Positions 60,385 through 64,000 of a DNA stretch of 64,000 nucleotides are shown here, piece after piece. This DNA is from Mucilaginibacter inviolabilis. GTDB lineage: Bacteria > Bacteroidota > Bacteroidia > Sphingobacteriales > Sphingobacteriaceae. The stretch spans positions 3,720,001 through 3,784,000 of the forward strand of contig NZ_JAANAT010000001.1 of assembly GCF_011089895.1 (NCBI RefSeq), given 5' to 3'. The notes below the pieces were generated by a model. The model ran no database searches and was not told the origin of the DNA. It saw only the letters and a program-made list of their open reading frames with translations. The number at the start of each line of letters is the position of its first letter. Position 1 is the stretch's first letter. The translations under genes were made by a program, and so were the position numbers.

Positions 60385-61884
60385 TTAATTTGCGGATATT
60401 ACAATCGGGTCAAGTCCTCTCGGTGTTCCATCAGGGCCAACTGCAACAATATCCTTAAATACAACAGTAGAACCCGGTGTAACACTACTCATTGCTGAAC
60501 GCATTGCACCTGTTAGCTCGGCACCGCTGCCTGATAGTATAATGGCATCCTGACGGGGCTTTACAACAAGCAGTGTAAAACGCGTTACGTTAAATTTAGC
60601 ATCAAAATCAAAATTCTCCAGCTTCGCAAAAAGCCTGTCCTGCGCTCTAAGGTTTGCAGCACTGGTGTTACCACCACTTTTTCCGGCAAACTGTGGTTTA
60701 GGATCAGGTATACGCTTTACACGGAACTCAGAGGTACCTAAAACCATTCCTTTATCACCAAACACAGTAACTTTTGCTGTACCAATACTACTTACCGTAG
60801 CTGTATAGTGACCGCCACTTCCATTTATAGAACCACCAGACATGCTTACCTTCATACTTTCTTTGGGCACACCCGGCGCCGATACAGAAAGAGGGTTTGG
60901 TACACCAATATATAGAACGTTCATTTTATCGGGCGATACCACGGCAGATGGTTTGGCTACCATGTAAGTAGCCGAAATAGGATATACTTTAGGTGGTCCC
61001 TCTACCTGTTTTACAGATAAACTACCAGTCCAGGTGTGTAATCCTTCACCGCTTGCTGTGGTAGTATAAGTTCCTACTCCATTTGAAGTTGGGATACTGG
61101 CTCCCCCTACAGTAATAGCAGGGTTTGAATTTTGATCATAAGCAGTTAAATAAATCTCTGCTTTATATTGCTGACCTGCCAAAACATAACTGCTTGGAGC
61201 AACCGCTACGGCCTTAAACTGGTTTAAAGTTACCTGGGCAACGTCCACCTTACCCAATACTTTTTTTACTACTTCGTTTTCAGCATTCTTATTATCAGCC
61301 TGGATCTTCGCTAAAGTAGTTAATGCGGCACCCAACGGAATACCATCACCAAAATAACCTTCTTGCCAGGTTTTACCTTTAGGCGCGATAGTATTTAAAG
61401 AAAAATTAACACCTGTACTATCTTTGCCTAGTAACTGTAATAAATGCGCACGGGTAGTTTCAATTTTCTCTTTCAATACATCGGCTTTTTTACCGTTGAT
61501 CATTATCTGGGGAGATATATCCAAACTCTCCCGGGCATCAACATCGCCCGTTTCCGGGTTCTTACCCCCTCCCTCTTGTATTAATTTAGCTTTTAATTCT
61601 TCAATGTACCCGTTTAGTTCATCAGCCGCTTTACTTGCAGCTTTGGCCTGGGCTTCTAATTGACGGGCCTTTTCGGGCTGTTCTTTCAATTTGGTTGCCT
61701 CAAATGCCGAATAGGTACTTTGTAAACTGGTTGTAACGTTAGTTCTTGACTGATCTAAACTGTTTGTTATATTTTTAAACGCGTCTAATAAGCTATCCGG
61801 CACATTCAGGGCTATTAAGCCTAAAAGCACCAGGTATAGTATGCCTATCATTCGCTGTCTTGGGGTTTCCTTACCTCCGGCCAT
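60385..61884 (-). CDS. gldM: Gliding motility / type IX secretion motor protein GldM (PorM)
   Basis: Stator-rotor element spanning the periplasm; 499 aa. One N-terminal membrane helix (GILYLVLLGLIALNV, about 14-28) with the conserved cytosolic start MAGGKETPRQRM; four periplasmic domains D1-D4 follow (D1 is largely helical to about 215; then Ig-like, for example APSSYVLAGQQYKAEIYLTAYD and VVSPDKMNVLYIGVPNPLSVSAPG). With GldL it converts proton motive force into rotation. Forty bases after gldL. Confidence 0.95.
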   Translation of the reverse strand: MAGGKETPRQRMIGILYLVLLGLIALNVPDSLLDAFKNITNSLDQSRTNVTTSLQSTYSAFEATKLKEQPEKARQLEAQAKAASKAADELNGYIEELKAKLIQEGGGKNPETGDVDARESLDISPQIMINGKKADVLKEKIETTRAHLLQLLGKDSTGVNFSLNTIAPKGKTWQEGYFGDGIPLGAALTTLAKIQADNKNAENEVVKKVLGKVDVAQVTLNQFKAVAVAPSSYVLAGQQYKAEIYLTAYDQNSNPAITVGGASIPTSNGVGTYTTTASGEGLHTWTGSLSVKQVEGPPKVYPISATYMVAKPSAVVSPDKMNVLYIGVPNPLSVSAPGVPKESMKVSMSGGSINGSGGHYTATVSSIGTAKVTVFGDKGMVLGTSEFRVKRIPDPKPQFAGKSGGNTSAANLRAQDRLFAKLENFDFDAKFNVTRFTLLVVKPRQDAIILSGSGAELTGAMRSAMSSVTPGSTVVFKDIVAVGPDGTPRGLDPIVISAN

Positions 61885-61924
61885 CTATATAAATATTAGC
61901 TTGTATAAAAATCTATTAATTATA

Positions 61925-62728
61925 TTAATTAACACGTGGCTGGTTCATTGCAGTAAGCATATTCCCGTAAACCGAATTTAACGATGCCAGGTTTTTTGCT
62001 AAACGACCTACTTCTTCCTTAAACTGTTTCGAATCATCTAACGACTCATTGAAGTTGTTCATGGTTAAAGACAGGTTTTTATAAAAGTTGTTCATTGATT
62101 TTAAATGAGCACTTGAATCCTGCAGTTCCAATTCATAAACAGCATTTAGTTCAGACAGGTTACGGCCCAATTTGGTTACCTGCTCATGATATGCTTTTGA
62201 ATCAACATTTGAATTGGCTAGTTCTGATAAATTAGCCGATGCTTTATCAAAAGCGGTGCTTAGTTTATCATAGCTTGCCGATGCTGTTTTTACCTTATCG
62301 GTAAAGGCTATTGTAGCTTCGCCAGCGTCAGTTACTCTGGATATAGCGGCAACTTTATCGCCAAAGGTTCTTAAACCATCGCCCAGGCTGCGTACCAGTT
62401 CCGGACCAATTTTGGCATCCTCCAGCATCTTATCCAAGGCCTGTGTATTTGAAGAGTTACTGCTAATTACTGGCCTGGTGGTTGCTTTTGGCAATTCACC
62501 GCTAAACTCTTCGCTTAATTCTGGATAAACACGTACCCAGTCAATATCCTTATCTTCTCTCTGGAAACCCAATAGGAAAAACAAACATGCCTCTGCACCC
62601 AACCCAACGGTTATAAAGGTAGATGCCATTGGCCAGTGTTGAATTTTAAACAATAAGCCGATGATTACTACTGTAGCTCCCCATGATATTATATTACCTA
62701 TTCCATAAGGTTTTTTCTTCCCTGCCAT
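61925..62728 (-). CDS. gldL: Gliding motility / type IX secretion motor protein GldL (PorL)
   Basis: Inner membrane stator; 267 aa. Two N-terminal membrane helices (NIISWGATVVIIGLLFKI and ASTFITVGLGAEACLFFLLGFQ) with the conserved Glu in GAEAC (about 46), the proposed proton path, then a long cytosolic coiled-coil part rich in Ser/Asn/Lys (about 95-260). Forty-eight bases after gldK. Confidence 0.96.
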   Translation of the reverse strand: MAGKKKPYGIGNIISWGATVVIIGLLFKIQHWPMASTFITVGLGAEACLFFLLGFQREDKDIDWVRVYPELSEEFSGELPKATTRPVISSNSSNTQALDKMLEDAKIGPELVRSLGDGLRTFGDKVAAISRVTDAGEATIAFTDKVKTASASYDKLSTAFDKASANLSELANSNVDSKAYHEQVTKLGRNLSELNAVYELELQDSSAHLKSMNNFYKNLSLTMNNFNESLDDSKQFKEEVGRLAKNLASLNSVYGNMLTAMNQPRVN

Positions 62729-62776
62729 AATAATTCAGAAATAATTTGTGTAGATGTTTTATTAATTAGTTTTTGT

Positions 62777-64000
62777 TTATCGTTTGTCTTTAATATCGCG
62801 GCCCAAATAGTCGGTTACACAGCGGAAACCAATGTATGATTTCGCGGTATCCTGGTATTCATAAGTACGGGTCGCGTTTTGAAGAAAGTATCCGATATCT
62901 TTCCATGATCCGCCGCGTACCACTTTACGCTTCAGTACTTCCGGATCGGTTGCTTTTGCTTCGTAATTAAATGTTGGTGCAAGGTCATGCACAAATGATG
63001 AGGCTGATTCGTCGAAAGTTGATGATGTCCACTCGGCTACGTTCCCGGCCATGTTGTACAGGCCATAATCATTAGGGAAGTAAGAGCGCACATTTACGGT
63101 ATAAGCGCCGCCATCATCGGTATAGTTACCGCGACCTGGCTTAAAGTTGGCCAGCAAACAGCCTTTGGCATTTTTAATATAAGGCCCACCCCATGGGTAA
63201 TCGGTACCTATCCTGCCGCCACGTGCAGCATATTCAAACTGAGCCTCGGTAGGTAAGCCATATGGTAAACGGTGCGGCAAACGGCGTGAATCTTTATAAG
63301 CATCGTTATAACGGGTACGCCATACGGTATATGCTCTTGCTTGTCTCCAGGTTACACCAACCACAGGATAATTACGGAAAGCCGGGTGCGAGAAATAACC
63401 TTCAACCATAGGCTCATTGGCAGCGTACGAAAAATCGCTCAGCCATACCAGCGTATCAGGATAAACGGCTACAGTATCACGTAAAATAAAGTCAGAGCGT
63501 CTTTTGGTTTTATCATTTTTATAATTGGCAGCATCGCGCAGTACCATGATCGAGTAGTTGTACTTTAATATACGTACATCTATTTCATTGCGGTCGAAAA
63601 CACGGTCGTCGCCCTGGTAGTACATACCCTGTAATTTTGAGGCATTATTGGCCTGACCTTTTTTATTACTCCAGATTGGGTTCTTTTTTACATAATCCCA
63701 GTTAATAAATTTTTTACCGGCATTATTATTGGCATTGGCCCCTGCACCTTTGGGTTGGATATAATACTTATTATCGTTAGCATAATTGGTAATGGCGATA
63801 GAGTCGCGTACCCAATAAACAAATTGTTTGTACTGGCTGTTGGTGGTCTCGGTTTGATCCATGAAGAAAGGAGCAATGGTAACCTGCTTGGTTTGTGCTA
63901 TCTGCGCAAAGGTTACATCCTGATCCGTTTGTCCCATCAGGAAAGTACCGCCCGGGATATAAACCATACCATAAGGCACTTCTGACCTGAACGAGCGTTG
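62777..64000 (-). CDS. gldK: Gliding motility / type IX secretion lipoprotein GldK (PorK), 5' end missing
   Basis: Forms the periplasmic ring of the type IX translocon with GldN. The frame runs off the right edge: before the GTG at 63979 it continues Q-R-S-F-R-S-E, so the signal peptide is outside the window. Visible sequence is a formylglycine-generating-enzyme-like fold: VPYGMVYIPGGTFLMGQTDQD, DQTETTNSQYKQF, LPTEAQFEYAARGG, NVAEWTSSTFDE, RKVVRGGSWKDI and GFRCV. It lacks an obvious catalytic Cys pair of true FGE. Likely promoter lies outside. Confidence 0.94.
   Translation of the reverse strand, partial: QRSFRSEVPYGMVYIPGGTFLMGQTDQDVTFAQIAQTKQVTIAPFFMDQTETTNSQYKQFVYWVRDSIAITNYANDNKYYIQPKGAGANANNNAGKKFINWDYVKKNPIWSNKKGQANNASKLQGMYYQGDDRVFDRNEIDVRILKYNYSIMVLRDAANYKNDKTKRRSDFILRDTVAVYPDTLVWLSDFSYAANEPMVEGYFSHPAFRNYPVVGVTWRQARAYTVWRTRYNDAYKDSRRLPHRLPYGLPTEAQFEYAARGGRIGTDYPWGGPYIKNAKGCLLANFKPGRGNYTDDGGAYTVNVRSYFPNDYGLYNMAGNVAEWTSSTFDESASSFVHDLAPTFNYEAKATDPEVLKRKVVRGGSWKDIGYFLQNATRTYEYQDTAKSYIGFRCVTDYLGRDIKDKR

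Overview
The window comes from a member of the Bacteroidota, most likely Sphingobacteriaceae close to Mucilaginibacter. The reasons are the type IX secretion / gliding genes gldK-gldL-gldM-gldN and sprE, many secreted proteins with a signal peptide ending in A-Q, a TonB-linked receptor with a carboxypeptidase-like N-terminal domain, an ATP synthase operon lacking the beta and epsilon genes, TAnnTTTG-type promoter boxes, weak Shine-Dalgarno signals, and the dispersed TGTCATCCTGAG-type repeats typical of this group. I see about 55 genes and no rRNA, tRNA, CRISPR array, transposase or prophage. This is chromosomal backbone with small accessory patches.

Layout. 1-4 kb: end of lpxK (cut by the window edge), purine nucleoside phosphorylase, a putative porin. 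4-10.6 kb: a secreted amidotransferase-like protein, cyclophilin, a DUF5606 protein, a Tat-exported Dabb protein, a zinc/cadmium-type CDF exporter, rlmH, a membrane-anchored MutS-like ATPase. 10.9-20.4 kb: TonB-linked outer membrane protein, acyltransferase, leuS, a lipoprotein, an ECF sigma factor, murB. 20.8-28.8 kb: azoreductase, EamA exporter with a possible valine-rich leader peptide, two glycosyltransferases, a FucP-type sugar transporter, crtZ with a TlpA-like thioredoxin. 28.9-35 kb: lpdA, a phosphotransferase, a CocE/NonD hydrolase, two AT-rich unknown genes. 35.2-44.7 kb: two tandem M1 metallopeptidase paralogues with a small gene between them, a GSGD-repeat adhesin-like protein, outer membrane proteins, an ArnT-like glycosyltransferase, a DinB-fold protein. 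44.9-51.5 kb: an orphan gene between duplicated terminators, then the ATP synthase operon read leftward (atpZ, a small membrane protein, atpB, E, F, H, A, G). 51.7-59.2 kb: sprE, a class A penicillin-binding protein, a four-helix-bundle protein inside an inverted repeat array, uvrC. 59.4-64 kb: gldN, gldM, gldL, gldK (cut by the window edge).

The most unusual structure lies between the genes. At least ten intergenic spaces hold long inverted repeats whose arms are built from a short locus-specific DNA word written several times (for example TATCAAG, AGTCAAGA, GTGAGTGG, TAATGAAC). They fill five of the eight gaps between convergent genes, often contain the stop codons, occur in several tandem gaps including the ATP synthase operon, and are absent as paired arms from all seven divergent (promoter) gaps. 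One such word array is translated inside leucyl-tRNA synthetase, and one pair of arms encloses a gene for a four-helix-bundle (S23/Avd-like) protein. I propose this protein as a candidate trans-acting partner of the repeats; that link is inference.
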